Of a stretch of DNA of 64,000 bases, positions 21,750 to 34,230 are shown one piece after another. Source of the DNA: Dermatemys mawii. Lineage: Eukaryota; Chordata; Testudines; Dermatemydidae. A program made the translations under genes and the position numbers. The notes beneath the pieces are model-generated. The model was not told the DNA's origin. It worked only from the letters and a program-made list of their open reading frames with translations, and searched no databases. The number at the start of each line of letters is the position of its first letter. Within the stretch, counting starts at the first letter, position 1. The stretch lies in assembly GCA_007922305.1 (NCBI GenBank), contig ML677334.1, positions 23,667,074 through 23,731,073 of the forward strand, given 5' to 3'.

Positions 21750-24700
21750 GCATCCCTAGCACATCTCTTCTGCTTGCTGTCTGCATGTAGGAGATGGTGG
21801 GGACTTTCTGTCTCTTGATAGGTATTACAACTAGTCCATTACAATCTACTTACTTTAATATAGCAGTCAGACCATTCCGGGGACAGGCTTTCCATGTGTC
21901 TGAGTTTCTCTGAGTGAAATCATTCCCTTAAAAAGTCAGAATGCATTGCGAACCCACAAGTCTGTTTTTTGGCTTCTAAAGCATTTGTGCAACCCTCTGC
22001 CTTCTCAATGGAGTCTGGCTATCAGCATCACCCGTGGTGGTCAATTGTCTGCATTATTAGGTACAAGTATTGCTCTCAGATGTATCTCATTGTACTAGTG
22101 TAGATGTATTTTACACTGGGACAATCCTGCTTTGTTGCTTGTCAAGCCAGGGAGTCATATACAGTTTTCAAAGGTGGTGAACACATAGGAGGAGATCATG
22201 GGTGTGAACGGGGAATAACAAGTATTTTTTCCACTCTTTTGCAATACAGTGGTGGGGCTGCTACTCTGTCACGTGATGGAGAGGGGAGGGAATGCAGATA
22301 TTTTCTTTAGTTTGGAATGAAGGGGGAAGGTTTACCCCTAGGTGAGGGATGCTCTGTTTCCTCCAGGCAACTTGCATCCTGGCCTTTTATATAACCACAG
22401 CCTAGTAGCCCCTATAAAAATATTACCTTGTGTTTTCTGTTTGGCAAACTGCCAATTACCTTGAATGTATCACTTCTAGAACAAAAGCAAGCAACCACCC
22501 AGAGTGCATGCTGCTACCTGTGCTGGCAAGTGGAGGATTTTCATTTTATCGGGGGCAGGGATAGGGAAGGGTGGAAGCTGCCTGCCTTCCACACCCAGTG
22601 CTAACTGGTGAGAAAGCAAGCCACGTTGGAGCTGGAAGCTGTGCAAGAGACACTAAAGGGGAACTTTCTGCCCTTCCCTCAGGATAAAGGCGTGTCCCTT
22701 TAAAGGCTCTGCTCCAGTGTAACTTTAAAAAGAATACATGGGAACTGACTTGCCTGGAAGGTATTTCACTTACACATGGGTATGGCTTATCAAAAATGGT
22801 CAGAGCTCTCAGGACAGCTACATTCAATCCTGAGACTGAGGCTGACTGCTGACTGAGCACTTGGCAATTCTTCTCAATCTGAAAGGGCTTCTCATAGGGA
22901 AATAGCTTGGAAAGAGCTCAGTTTCAATGTGGCAGCCTCAGAGCAAACAGAGACTTGCAGTTGCAGCAACATATCTGTTTTTAGTGTACCGTGTGGTTCC
23001 TTCAGAGCCTATGCTGGATCTAATCGCCATGCCTCAGCTTGCTTTTCTCCTCTTTGCATTTTGGCCTTTTCCCATCAGTATTCTTGACTGGGCCTGTCAC
23101 AGTTGTTTCTGACAAGTGCTGGATTTCTCTGAAGTAGCATCACTCCAAGAATAGCATAAACAAGAAAGACACTTTGAGCTCAGTGAACGGAGAAACGTAC
23201 ACATGACAAGCCAAGAAAAACCCCAATAACAAATGCACAATGCCTATTAATACTGATTCCAACACTAACTGTGGATGACTTTGGCCCAGAAGTGTTAAAC
23301 TCTCTTCTTCTGATCAGCTCTGTGAACTCTCTGGTAACTATGAGCCAGAGCTCTGGACAGAGGGTAGTGCACAGTTGCTTCACTCCAGGCAGAGCATCTG
23401 GAGGCATGTGTCTCAGAGAGGTGCAGTATCTCCTAGCATTCCCAACCAGGCAGGAGGAATCTGCCCGCTGATGCACCCATCTTGTGTGACAGGGGCGGGG
23501 GGCACAGTATGTTCTCCCTTGTCTGACCAGCCAGGTCTTTGGGTGGCGTGGAGGGAGCTTAAGGCCTGGGCCTCACCTCCTCCTCACCCTCTTTTGGTGG
23601 GCTAGCACCACTTCAGGAGATTGAGCATGGATTGCATTTGCGGCCGTTCAATCTGCAAAATGTGCAAGGGAGAAATTGTCTTGTACTCTCCACCTCCCTT
23701 GTGCATCTGTATAGGAGATACCCACAATCTGGTCCTTGCTGTTTAGCTGTTTTTGTCCTTCAGCTGTCTTCAGTTACTGAACCAACGGCCCTTTAATAAT
23801 AAGTGCTCTCCAGATGTTTTGACTCACTTAGTTCAATAGTCCTCCCCCTTCATGGGAGACACAACAGTTGATAACATTCTAGCCTGTCTGAATGAAGTCA
23901 ACTGTCCAGCTGACTCCAGACAATACCTGAAGGACAAGCCCTCCAACGCACCAGAAAATTGGTCTGGCACTTGGCTGCTTGTGAAAAATGTAATCCAGCA
24001 TTAATTGCAAGAAAATGTCTACAAGCGTGATTCTCACACCAGCACTCTGAAATGAACAAATCCTCATCTCCCAGAGACACGTGAGAATTACTGTGCTTAA
24101 TCAATGAATTGTCCACACCTCATTTAGAAGCCAAACAGTGACAGGGTTCTGCCTATCGTTGCACAATTGTCAAACAATACGGACTGGACTGTGTCTTCAA
24201 TGCACTGCTCTGCAATTGGGGATGCAGAGGCTCCATCTTGCAGGAGGAACACCGGGGGGATTTCTGGGTAACTGCATGGTTACGCTCCCATCTCATCCCT
24301 CCTCCTTTGAGGGATGCAAGCACCTCTGCTGGAGCTAGCTTTCTGCTGTGCTCATGCTTCCACATACATTGCAGATGGCCAGGATTGCAAGGGAAGGGGA
24401 AGAAGGCTCCTTGCACACAGTCATGCAGAGTCAGCCACGATATGGCCGTCAATGAAAAGCAGCCCTTAATGTCAGACAACTGAAAACCCTTTGCTCACAT
24501 TCCCTGCAGATCCTTTGTTTATTACCTGTAGCAAGATAAAAAGACATGGTTAGCAAGTAATATATTCTTTGTTAGTTACATTTAAGAGCCAGTGCCACAG
24601 GTGCTTATTAGGAGACATCTAGCACACACCAATGAATTGTCATCTTAAATGCATTATTTTACATGTATGTAGTCTAAAATTTGTTCCTTGTGTAATGCTT

Positions 24701-25204
24701 GATGTTGCTAGCAGTCAACTCAGCACAGTTTTACTTGGCTTAGGAGATGTATGATATGTTTTTCCCCGTTGCTGTGATTTTCCCTTTTGCTTTAATAGAA
24801 CTGAGACCTGTTACATTGTGATTGCATATAGTGTTTCTGGGACTAGATGCAAATTCTGAGTGCTAGTTATCCAGAACTATTGAAAAATCCTGGGACTGTA
24901 TCTACTTAGTCTGGGAGAAGAATAGGTTAAGCTACTGATTTAATGATCCATAATCCAAAATGAGCCCACGGAGATGACTTTTCCTCCTGACGCTATTATT
25001 TAATCACACTTATAACTGTGCAACAGAATCTCTTTGTGTCAGGTAGGATGATAATCTGTGTCTAAGTGACTGGTGAGGGAAAACTAATGAGGGACGTCAA
25101 TGTTTGTCAACTGAAACACCATACCTATGCCTGTAAATGCCCATATAAGCCTAGGCCCAAATATTTTTAAGGGGCAAATTTTTAATAGTGAAGGTTAGTA
25201 ACTA
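21750..25204. other. Intergenic stretch, nothing firmly recognised
   Basis: 3.5 kb with no host exon or named repeat that I can support. The interval 23860-24120 looks unique and is discussed in findings. Confidence 0.4.
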
Positions 25205-25416
25205 TTGAAACAGCTTACTAGGGAATATGCTGGATTCCCCATCACTTGAAGTTTTAAAATTGAGACTGGATGTCTTCTTATTTTAGCTCTACCAGAAGTT
25301 ATAGGCTTGATGCAGGAATTGCTGGGTGAGGTTCTGTCTCCTATATTACGCAGGAGGTCTGAGTGGATTATCACGATGGTCTTTTCTGGCTTTAAAATCT
25401 GACTCCATGAATATGG
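25205..25416 (+). mobile_element. CR1 LINE 3' tail (sense)
   Basis: Phrases ttgagactggatgtcttctt, cgcaggaggtctgagtggat and atggtcttttctggctttaa are the CR1 3' end. Similar wording occurs at 63175-63357. Confidence 0.82.
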
Positions 25417-25608
25417 GCCAGCTATTGTTTGAACATGTGCAGGATAGAGTATTATTTAAAAAGCTCTCCCTCTGTTACACTCAGCTCAGCCTGGCATGTA
25501 GACGAGTTCAAATCATTTCTGTGGCTTCTCTGATATGCAGTGATTTGCTGACCCTTGGGAAAGCAAAACATAGATCTCTATTGATGAGAGGATGGAGGTC
25601 TTAGCGGA

Positions 25609-25694
25609 AGATCCTTAGCTGATGTAAACTGGTATACTCCCACTGAAACCAAGGTTGCTATGCTCATTTACACCAGTGGAGGATCTAGCCCTTA
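25609..25694. repeat. Palindromic MITE-like repeat
   Basis: Arms agatccttagctgatgtaaa and catttacaccagtggaggat are inverted copies (imperfect). It belongs to the gatcctcagctggtgtaaat family scattered through the window. Confidence 0.6.
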
Positions 25695-28296
25695 GTTTCC
25701 CAATTCCTCCTGGATAGCTCCTATTTTTATCACTCACTCTCCAGGACTATTCATTGGGGCAAAGGCTGCCACCTCTCCTTCACAAGCACAGCAACTATGT
25801 TAGCCATATTCTGACTCAACAGGTAATATCAGTGCCAGGGCTTAACAATACCAGAAGCTGTCTATTGTGCTAAATTGGATTATGATTTGTGACTCTAACT
25901 GATTGTCTCCAGGGAATGGAGCCCCCCAAACTCATTCGTCATGTGTGGTTTATAGTTATTAGAGTTTGAGACTTGATCCTCAGAAGTGCAACACAGTCCA
26001 TTAACACAGGGAGCCAAATGTATCCAAAGGTTTGGGTTTGTTAGTAAAGATTTAAGCAGGATGGAGATTTACTCACAGTTGTTCTCTGATCCCTAGTAAT
26101 TGTCTGAAGTGAGAATTACATACTTACAGAAGCATTCCCAGAAATGTTAGCAAACTCTCCAGAAACTGTCGGATTGTTGTTTTTTCAATCTTGTAGGCTG
26201 ACACTACCATCAGATAAAAAAAGTATACACAGTAAGTAAAACCACTAGATGTAGAAGGTGCTTGGAACATTCAGAAATCTGGATTCTAACATATGTCTCT
26301 CCTTATGAGAAAGTGACAAACTATATAACCTTAGAAACAGCCCTTATTTACTGAAGGAAAGTGAAAAGATAGAGTGGCAGAGTTCTGCGCTCTTCTAAGG
26401 CACAACACAGCTGGCCTAGCCCAAGGGGAGGGAGGCAAAGGTGGCTTTATGAAACTTTTATGCCACCTGGTTTCTGCCTATACCAGGAACCAGTTTGTCC
26501 CCTGGCATAAGCCAGAGCACCTTCAGAGGCTGTTCTATATTACGGAATTCTTACCCAGATTTCCCACTGGCTGCTCTGCAGTCCAGGATCATCCATAGCA
26601 CTCAGATGGAGAGACATCTACAGGCAAAAGTGTGGGGATTGGAGGCAGAAACAGCCTCCCAATTTTTGCAAGTAATATATTCTTTGTGACATTTATGAAT
26701 CAGTACCCCCTGCCCTAAGTTGTATATTAAAATAAATCAACTTGTACTTGCTTCCCTAATGACACAAATAATTTAAAGTGTTCATTTGCCTCCAAATGGT
26801 TGTGAAATTGATAGGGTAGACAGAGCATAAAGCCGACGTGGGATCAATCATTTTCATTAATCTAACCCCCATGTCATGTTTCTCGTGAATGTGCTGAGTT
26901 TGAGTTCCATAACTAAAGACTTCTTACAACTGTATCGGTTTTAGAACTTGCAATAGACTCTAAAGAGAAATAAGAAAAGTGCAGAAAGCAAAGCAGAGAT
27001 GGTTGTATGACAGCATGTACAGAGTTTAAATGAACAGACTTGTGTACCTCTTTCTTTTAGGCACAAAAAAAGTGTTATCACACCCAGTTCTCCTTCTTGC
27101 CTTCCAAACTGGCATGGTAACAACTCTGTTCAGAATCCATTTACCTTTTTGAGTAGGTTATGCTAGGGAGGGGGGAAGTCAGCATCTAATTTTTCTTGGC
27201 GTGATGGTGCTTTAGGAAAGTTGGGCTCTGAACTGTGTTGAATGCCATACAGAGAAGACCCTGCATGGGAGGTATGGCAGGATGACTGCTTCAGACTTTG
27301 CTTCCTACGCATTGTGATGTTTATCAATGTGAAAAGACACACCCCAACCCTAATTAAAGCAGAGCTACTGCCATAAACTTATTGGCATGCAGACTGAAGC
27401 TAGCATTTCTTGAGAATGAGTTATCACTCCCTCTTGTGCAGCATGTCCTTTGAACTTGAAACAAACTGCTTTGAAACAGAGGAAGGGCCTATGTTCTGGG
27501 AATCGTAGTACTTTATAACAATTTTGAAGTCCCTACCACTCCACTGGCCAGCGTGAATATCTAACAGTATTGATGAGTTTAAGTGATTTCTAAGTAAAGA
27601 CAATTAATGGCTGACAGAGAGACAGGGAGGAGAGAAAAACACACTCCTTGGGGTAGGGCACTGCATCTGTACTAAATAGTGTGACTCACTGATGCCTATA
27701 GTCCCAACAGAAACCACACCTCTCAAATACGTTTTGCGTGCCAGATGGAAAACTGTTTGCCTGTGCAAAAATCCTATAGTTCATGTTGGAACAAGCTTCT
27801 CAAAGGGCTATTCCCAATCGAAAGAGCAAGATCCACTTTTGGTATTAATCTCCAGCTCAATGCAACATGAACACTGGCTCTTATAGGTGGATGTGCTTGG
27901 GGCCAACCTGTAAGAGAAGGAGAAGGGGATGCAAGCAAAAAAAGCCCCCAGTGAAGCAGATTATCCTTCTGTTGGTAAAAGGCATGAAACAAACCTGTGA
28001 GCCTGTCAGGCAAAAAATCTGGTCACCTCCTCTAAGACACTTAACAACAGGAGGTGACTAACAATAGTGAAGACTAGAGACATGACAGTGACACTGTCGG
28101 TCTGATTTTCTGCAAGTCTGTAGGTGATAATTTTGTGCATGCAACTATTGAATGTCCTCATACAAATCCAGCTAGACAGACTCTTATCTAGTCACGTGCA
28201 TTGCTTGAATCTTTGACAGAAGAGGTGTCAGGCAGGAAAACATCTGCATGCATGTACAAGCCCACAAACTCATTGAAAATTAGGTTGTATGGCAGA
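25695..28296. other. Intergenic stretch, nothing recognised
   Basis: No host exon or named repeat supported. The open frames here are short and lack recognisable motifs. Confidence 0.4.
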
Positions 28297-28304
28297 GTCT
28301 ACAC

Positions 28305-28614
28305 CAGGGATAGGAAACCTATGACATGAGTGCCAAAGACAGCATGCAAGCTGATTTTCAGTGGCACTCTCACTGCCCAGGTCCTGGCCACCCGGCTGGG
28401 GGGCTCTGCATTTTAATTTAATTTTAAATGAAGCTTCTTAAACATTTCAAAACCTTACTTACTTTACATACAACATTAGTTTAATTCTATATTATAGACT
28501 TATAGAAAGAGCCCTTCTAAAAACGTTAAAATGTATGACTGGCACGCAAAACCTTAAATTAGAGTGAATAAATGAAAGAGCGGCACTCCACTTCTGAAAG
28601 GTTGCTGACCCATG
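28305..28614 (-). mobile_element. hAT MITE family B, antisense copy, with TSD
   Basis: 310-base element flanked by the perfect 8-bp duplication gtctacac (28297-28304 and 28615-28622). It is the reverse complement of the element at 36966-37273, sharing (in complement) agaagtggagtgccg, cattttaacgtttttagaag and gaagcttcatttaaaattaa. Terminal repeats are cagggataggaaacct / catgggtcagcaacct. It is non-coding. Confidence 0.88.
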
Positions 28615-28879
28615 GTCTACACTCGGGATTTCAGGAAAATTTCCCATCATTGCTTAAGCACCAGTACAGCCCCAGTGATATTTTTAGATGGTGAGGTGCT
28701 AGCACAAGCAATATTTTTACGGCAGAACTGTGCAACCCTGTTCAGAGAACAGTTGCCTCAGACAGTGGTTAAAAACATTGATAACTGTCTGCACTAGTGC
28801 TCATATGATTGCTAGCACCTGTTGGGATGTGCTGATGCTAGAACAATGGGGCGGGGGTACATTTCACTAAAACCTTCAG

Positions 28880-29165
28880 GGCTAGATCATCACCCTCACT
28901 GAGATATAAGGTGCCCTCCATCCCATCTTGCACTGAATACCCATACCACAAGTTGCAATGCAAGAAGGGAAGCTGATTCCACAGAGCCTTTATAGACACC
29001 TGGGCAGAGCCTTGTCCCTTGGCTTCCACTGAGTTAGCACTCCAGCTAATGAACACAGACTTAACAACGTGTGACTCACAATCTGCACCCTGGGTCGCTC
29101 CTAGGACAATGCAAGTATATATTATCCCTTACTCAGGGCAGATTTTAAAGTGAGAAATCTAGCCC
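28880..29165. mobile_element. Harbinger-like MITE (gggctagat termini, copy 1)
   Basis: 286-base element with inverted ends gggctagatcatc / gggctagatttct and the 3-bp duplication tca (877-879 and 166-168 of the respective kilobases). The ends match the element at 60596-61005. Confidence 0.6.
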
Positions 29166-29168
29166 TCA

Positions 29169-32020
29169 GTTTAGGCAAAGTTTGTGTGCCTACTTTTCCT
29201 TAAAAAGAAAACAAAAACCAAATACACAAACTGATCACTTACAACTTCAGTCGTGCTGATCACAACCTTGTGCCTTCACAAGAAATAAACAGCAGTGTTA
29301 TAATACAGTGCACTCATCTGGAGCTTGGCATGCAATCTCTTACTTCATTTTAACAGTGGAATGCTTCTGAGTTGTTCTATGTAATGCATCAAGGCCTACC
29401 TTTCTATGTTCCTTTTCAAAAAAGTGTTCATTTGAAGGTTGCTTAATGACATGGGGAGACAGAGACCTGAGTATCATCATAGCAAATCCCAAAGGGATGT
29501 AGCTTCCTTGCAGATAGAGTGCCAAGGGGATCAATTTCTAGCTAGGTCTTTAAAGTAATCTGGCTGAATGTTCACTTTATGTCCTTGAGTGGTGATCTTA
29601 TTGTGTCTCCAAAGCTCTTGGGGACTGCCATCTGTGCACTAGAATCCCTTTATAAATGTGCATGTTTACCAAAAGAACTGAATATGGCAAGAGACTAATG
29701 CCTGGTGGTTCTTAGTTTTGTCACCTAATCTTTCATGAGCCAGAGGACCCTCTTCCCTGCCACCCTCCCACACACGCAAAGAAAAACCACCACTCCTAGC
29801 AGAGGGAGGCACACCACCTCCTTCCTCAAGTTTCAGCAGGTTCCACTCCCAGAAGTCCTGGAAATGCTCAGGGAACTTCATGTCCATGTCCCTCATTGCT
29901 GGTTAAATACTGTAGGGAGACGTAGGGTCCCTAAAAGATGGAGAAAGCCAATGCCTCACTGGTGAGGGTAGGGTGTCCGCATCTCTCAGACAACTAGATT
30001 TTAGGTTTTTGTTGAAGAAGCTCCTTTGACACTGACAATATCTTTTGTTGTCCCCTTATGTCTCATCTTCCTATTTTTTTGGTAAAACAGCCTTGGCTCC
30101 ACCTGGCATCCTTAGATTTGTAGGATCCCGGCAGTCTGGTTTTGTTGCTGTTTATGGAGCAGACAAAAACCTCATCTCATTGATCTTCTTATGGTGATGG
30201 ACAAGATTACATCCATGCTAATTCTTTTGTGGTCCGACCAAACCCATTAAAGTCAACAAGAGTCTGTCCATTGACCTCCACACGCCCTGAGAGCTATCTG
30301 CTGCCTTTGATCCCATGACCATGCGGTGATGACAGTTTTGCAGACCATGGTAGAGATAGATGGAGTCACCCTTGAGCATCTCTGCTCTCTCCTCTTCTAA
30401 AGGACCCAGATCATAGTTACCCAATTGCTGACAGAACAAACGAATATGGAATATGTCTGTAACTAAGAGCACAAAGTTTCAGTATAAACGTGACCACAAT
30501 TCATATTATTTTATTACTACACTTCTTTTTGCAGATCTAAGAGTCCTAATAAGCAAAGGAACAAACAGAATCCTTTCATCTCAAGTATCTGACAAGGGAG
30601 AGAATTGTTATCTAGAGCAACAACTGAGATAACATAGGAAGGCTTGACATTTCCCTAATTCAGCTGCGTTTGGAGAAAGTGGCAAAAATTAATGAGCCAA
30701 GCCCTGACCCAGGCAAAGCCCACAATGCCTCCTCACTGGGAGCTTTACCCAAGGAAAGAATAAAGATTTCAACCAAGTTCTCTTAATACTTAAGAGGTGA
30801 GGGGAAGTTGTGAAGCCATTATTGTCTATAAGAATAGTAGATACCAGAGCACCAAGTCCATATTGATGAATGAGTTCAGAGTTGACCGCTAAGGCCTACT
30901 GAGATGTGTCACCACTAGTTTTCACCTCCTGTCCTTGAAATACATGCATAAATGAGAAGTTTGCAGCCATATTATTCACTGCTGTACAAGGAAAAACCTC
31001 TGTTGAAGTCAGGATAGTTGTGCTCATTTTTACCAGAAGTAAATCTGTCCTTCTGAGATAAATTCATTAGGATAGATTGATCTCTGATGTAATACTATTC
31101 TGTACTACAAGCAGAAGCCTGCAGCACCGTTACTGAACTTGCCTGTAAGAAAGATAGCAATGGGCTAAATATCTGTGCATCACCACAGATCTGGAAAATC
31201 TGCTGCTACCTGTGCAGTAACTGTTTGTTTGTTTTCAAGCTGTGTACCTGATTCTTTTCTCCTTTGCTCAGGCAAAGCTCCTGGCTGAAGTCAGTGGGAG
31301 TTTTATGGCAATAAAGAGTATGAGATCAGGCTCTGCGTGGTGAGCTTGGCCTACCCACACGGACAACTGAACAACCAAGATATTGTGAGAAATGCTGATT
31401 CTGGCCATTTTAAAAGATTAAGGCTGTGATAACCTTGATCCCTTCTAGTGGTACTTTACTCAGCAAGTGACCCAAGTGAAACCAATGGGACCACTAGTGC
31501 AGTAACATACTATTCATAGGGAACAAAAGTATCCCATCTGACACAAAGTCATTACTCTGCTTTCTTGTATCTATGAGGCCTGAGCGGCACCAAAGTTCTG
31601 TACTGATTTGACTATTTCATTGAGGGGTTTCACACAGTTATCTCAGAGAAGGGTACTTTATATGGGGATAGCTTGTTCCCCTTCCCTTATGAGAATAAGC
31701 TGTATCAGTACATCCACACTAGGGGTGTTGCACTAGTCCATTTAAAGGGGTACAATTTGTGTGTGTAGATGAAGCCTTAAAAAAACCCCAAACACCTCAA
31801 CTCTGCAGACCAACTGAGCTCTTTCCCATGTTTTGTCAGCGCACATTTGGTCAGCGCACGTGACAGAGTGAGGCCACCAGGCAAGGAGGTGTGATTTCCT
31901 TCCTTCAGAGCAGCTTGTGCTGGCAGTGCTGCTTAAACACAACTTGGGATGCTCTTCTGTGTGAATGAGGCTGAAGAGCCAGTTGAGACAAGTTGAATCT
32001 GTCCACTCCCAGGCTAATAA
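29169..32020. other. Intergenic stretch, mostly unassigned
   Basis: A short repeat scrap occurs at 31255-31335 (gctgaagtcagtgggagttt ... gagatcaggctctgc). Otherwise nothing is recognised. Confidence 0.4.
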
Positions 32021-32021
32021 T

Positions 32022-32275
32022 AATAGTACTGATAATTTATACTTCTAGTGCACCTTTCATCTGGGGATCTTCGAATGTGTAACCAACCTTAATGAATTTA
32101 CAAATACTGAATTGCACAACACCCCCGGGAGGTGAGTATTGTTCTTTAAAACGGGAACATGAGGCAGCTAAGGCACAACATGGCTGACCGACTCGCCCAT
32201 AGAGACATGGTAGACTAGTGGCAGAGCTGGGAACAGGCACACAGATCCTGTGGTGATGGGCACTCCTTGCCATTA
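32022..32275 (-). repeat. MIR/CORE-type SINE, antisense
   Basis: In complement: gtgcacctttcatctgggga, cacaacacccccgggaggtg, gggaacatgaggcagctaag, agtggcagagctgggaacag. The phrases follow the MIR-type body order. Confidence 0.78.
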
Positions 32276-32784
32276 GAATAACAGCAGATGAAATCTTATG
32301 TTACAGAGTCACTTTGGGAACAGTGGGAGGGGTGCAGCACATAAGCAGCCATGCCAGGAAACCCTACGCTTTTGTGAGGCCCAATGGTGCTAGGAGGAGC
32401 ATAATGAAAATAATCAGCAGTGGACCTTGCTTCCCTTTCAACAACGTGTACATGCTGCTGCTTCTTCCAGCATTCTGCTGCCAGGTTTTGCCTGTGTGGG
32501 GAATGGTGCATTGGTTCTGAGTTCTTATGTGCAATGGTTAAGATACTGGTATGTAATTAGTGGGGTGGACAGCTTCAGTCAGACCCTTGCATCCTCATTG
32601 AAGTTAATAGGGTTATAGAGGTACAAGTGAAGGGAGAATTTCATTCACAGCATGTGTTTAGATCTATGAAACCACAAAAGGTGACACCACAGGCCAGCCC
32701 CCAGGATGATTTGTTAAAAGTACAAGTGGAGATTTTCAAAGTAGTCAAGGGCGCTGAGACACGTATCTGCTAGTGTTTGTAGTA

Positions 32785-32930
32785 GACAGTGTAGTTGTAG
32801 ACGTGTGAGTCTCAGGATATTAGAGAGAGAAGTTGGGTGAGGTAATAGCTTTTCCTGGACTAACTTCTTTCAGAGAGAGAGCTTGTCTCTAAAAGATATT
32901 ACCGCACTCACTGTGTCGCTCTAGCGATTT
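32785..32930. repeat. Fold-back copy of an unnamed interspersed repeat
   Basis: Contains gtgtagttgtagacgtgtga and aggatattagagagagaagt in one orientation, then aaaagatattaccgcactca in the opposite orientation. The same family occurs at 59464-59570 (gaagttggtccaataaaaga). Confidence 0.5.
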
Positions 32931-33449
32931 TAATAGCTGATGTGTCTGAATGGCCCTGGAAAATCCTCTGCCACAATCACCATAAACAAACAAAAAAGCA
33001 GCAGCAACTCTACAAACTATAAAAACAACAACGATAAATAAACTAATACCCTGTTGTCATCCCTTAACCAGCATTTCCCTACTCAACAGCTCTCTTAAAA
33101 ATGAAATTTGCAGCATGCCATGAAGATCAGATCTGTTCTATTTCAGATTAAAGGAGTGGAGTGCTCCACGGGAAAGGGATCATCGTGACCGGAAAAGATC
33201 TGCCAATAGACCCCTCTCATTTGGAGGGTCCAGTTCTGTGGATCTCAGCTGCAGCAGTGTGACATGGATAAAGAGGCATTCTCTAATGTAGGCAGGTTCT
33301 AGGCCATCATGCCATGGTTTATAGATCACTGCAGCAACCCACAGGTAGCCAATCATTTCACAAAGCACTGATTTAATTTGTTTGCAGTGAAATGCTCCAC
33401 TGAACAAGAGGGCTGGTGCTAAAATATTATGGTGACAATGGCTGTAGAA

Positions 33450-33601
33450 TAGGGTGACCATATGTCCTGATTTTCTAGGGAGACCAGATGTCCTGATTTT
33501 ATAGGGACAGTCTCGATTTTTGGGTCTTTTTCTTCTATAGGCTTCTATTACCTCCTACCCCCTGTCCCGATATTTCACACTTGCTGGGTCTGGTCATCCT
33601 A
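33450..33601. mobile_element. Short hAT MITE with perfect TSD (in L2 LINE)
   Basis: 152-base element with ends tagggtgaccata / taggatgaccaga (right end as complement) and the perfect 8-bp duplication ctgtagaa (33442-33449 and 33602-33609). Internal direct repeats of atgtcctgatttt are visible. It is non-coding. Confidence 0.88.
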
Positions 33602-33837
33602 CTGTAGAAGAACTTAGAAAAAGAGATTCTGCACTAACTTAGTTTGTGAATGGCTGTAAGGTGCAATCTCAAATAGAGCACATGACAATAGTTCAGTCTG
33701 TAGGTAAGGCATGCATCATACTGGTGAGGTCCAGGCTGGAGAGAAATGGTCACAACCCACTAGAATGATGCAATGGAAAAACAGAATGGTTTTGGCTACC
33801 ATTTAGCAATAATTGGGAATCAAACCAGACTCCTAGA

Positions 33838-34083
33838 TTAAGTGACACATGGCAAAGAAACTCCCACTGGCAGAGGAACAGATCTAATTTTTGCCACATC
33901 TTTTGACTGCTTTCTGCACCCTACCACCATCATCTCCCTTTTATCTGGATTGAGCCTCAGCCATTTTAGCTTCATCCATGTCCCAAGTTCACCCCGAGAC
34001 TGGGAAAGGAACACTATCTGAGTAGGAAGAGAAAGAAACGCATAGCTGGGTGCCATCAGCTTAGTGAAGATATTGCAGCTCAC
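33838..34083 (-). pseudogene. L2-type reverse transcriptase fragment
   Basis: The minus-strand frame contains WMKLKWLRLNPDKREMMVVG, the conserved segment downstream of the RT catalytic motif in L2-clade LINEs (WM--N-L-LNPDKTE---VG). Upstream, SYAFLSLPTQI and downstream, ...SVPLPVGVSL fit the same protein. Frame is kept for only about 80 codons. It is a retrotransposon relic. Confidence 0.75.
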
Positions 34084-34230
34084 TTCTTAACAGCTACATA
34101 TACAGACTGAACAAGAGAGGACAAAATGGAGAACTGCAGAACTCCACAGGAATATACCATTGGATTGGAAGAGCAATTCCCCAAAGCTATCTTCTGGGCT
34201 CTTCCCAAGAGATAGGATAAGTCACATTAG

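Larger units (their letters stand above)
33180..34230 (-). mobile_element. L2-type LINE, 3' part, antisense
   Basis: The complement carries the end of the reverse-transcriptase ORF and the 3' UTR. The + strand phrases ttttatctggattgagcctc and catagctgggtgccatcagc, ctgcagaactccacagg are typical of this LINE in complement. It is split by the hAT MITE at 33450-33601. Confidence 0.72.
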
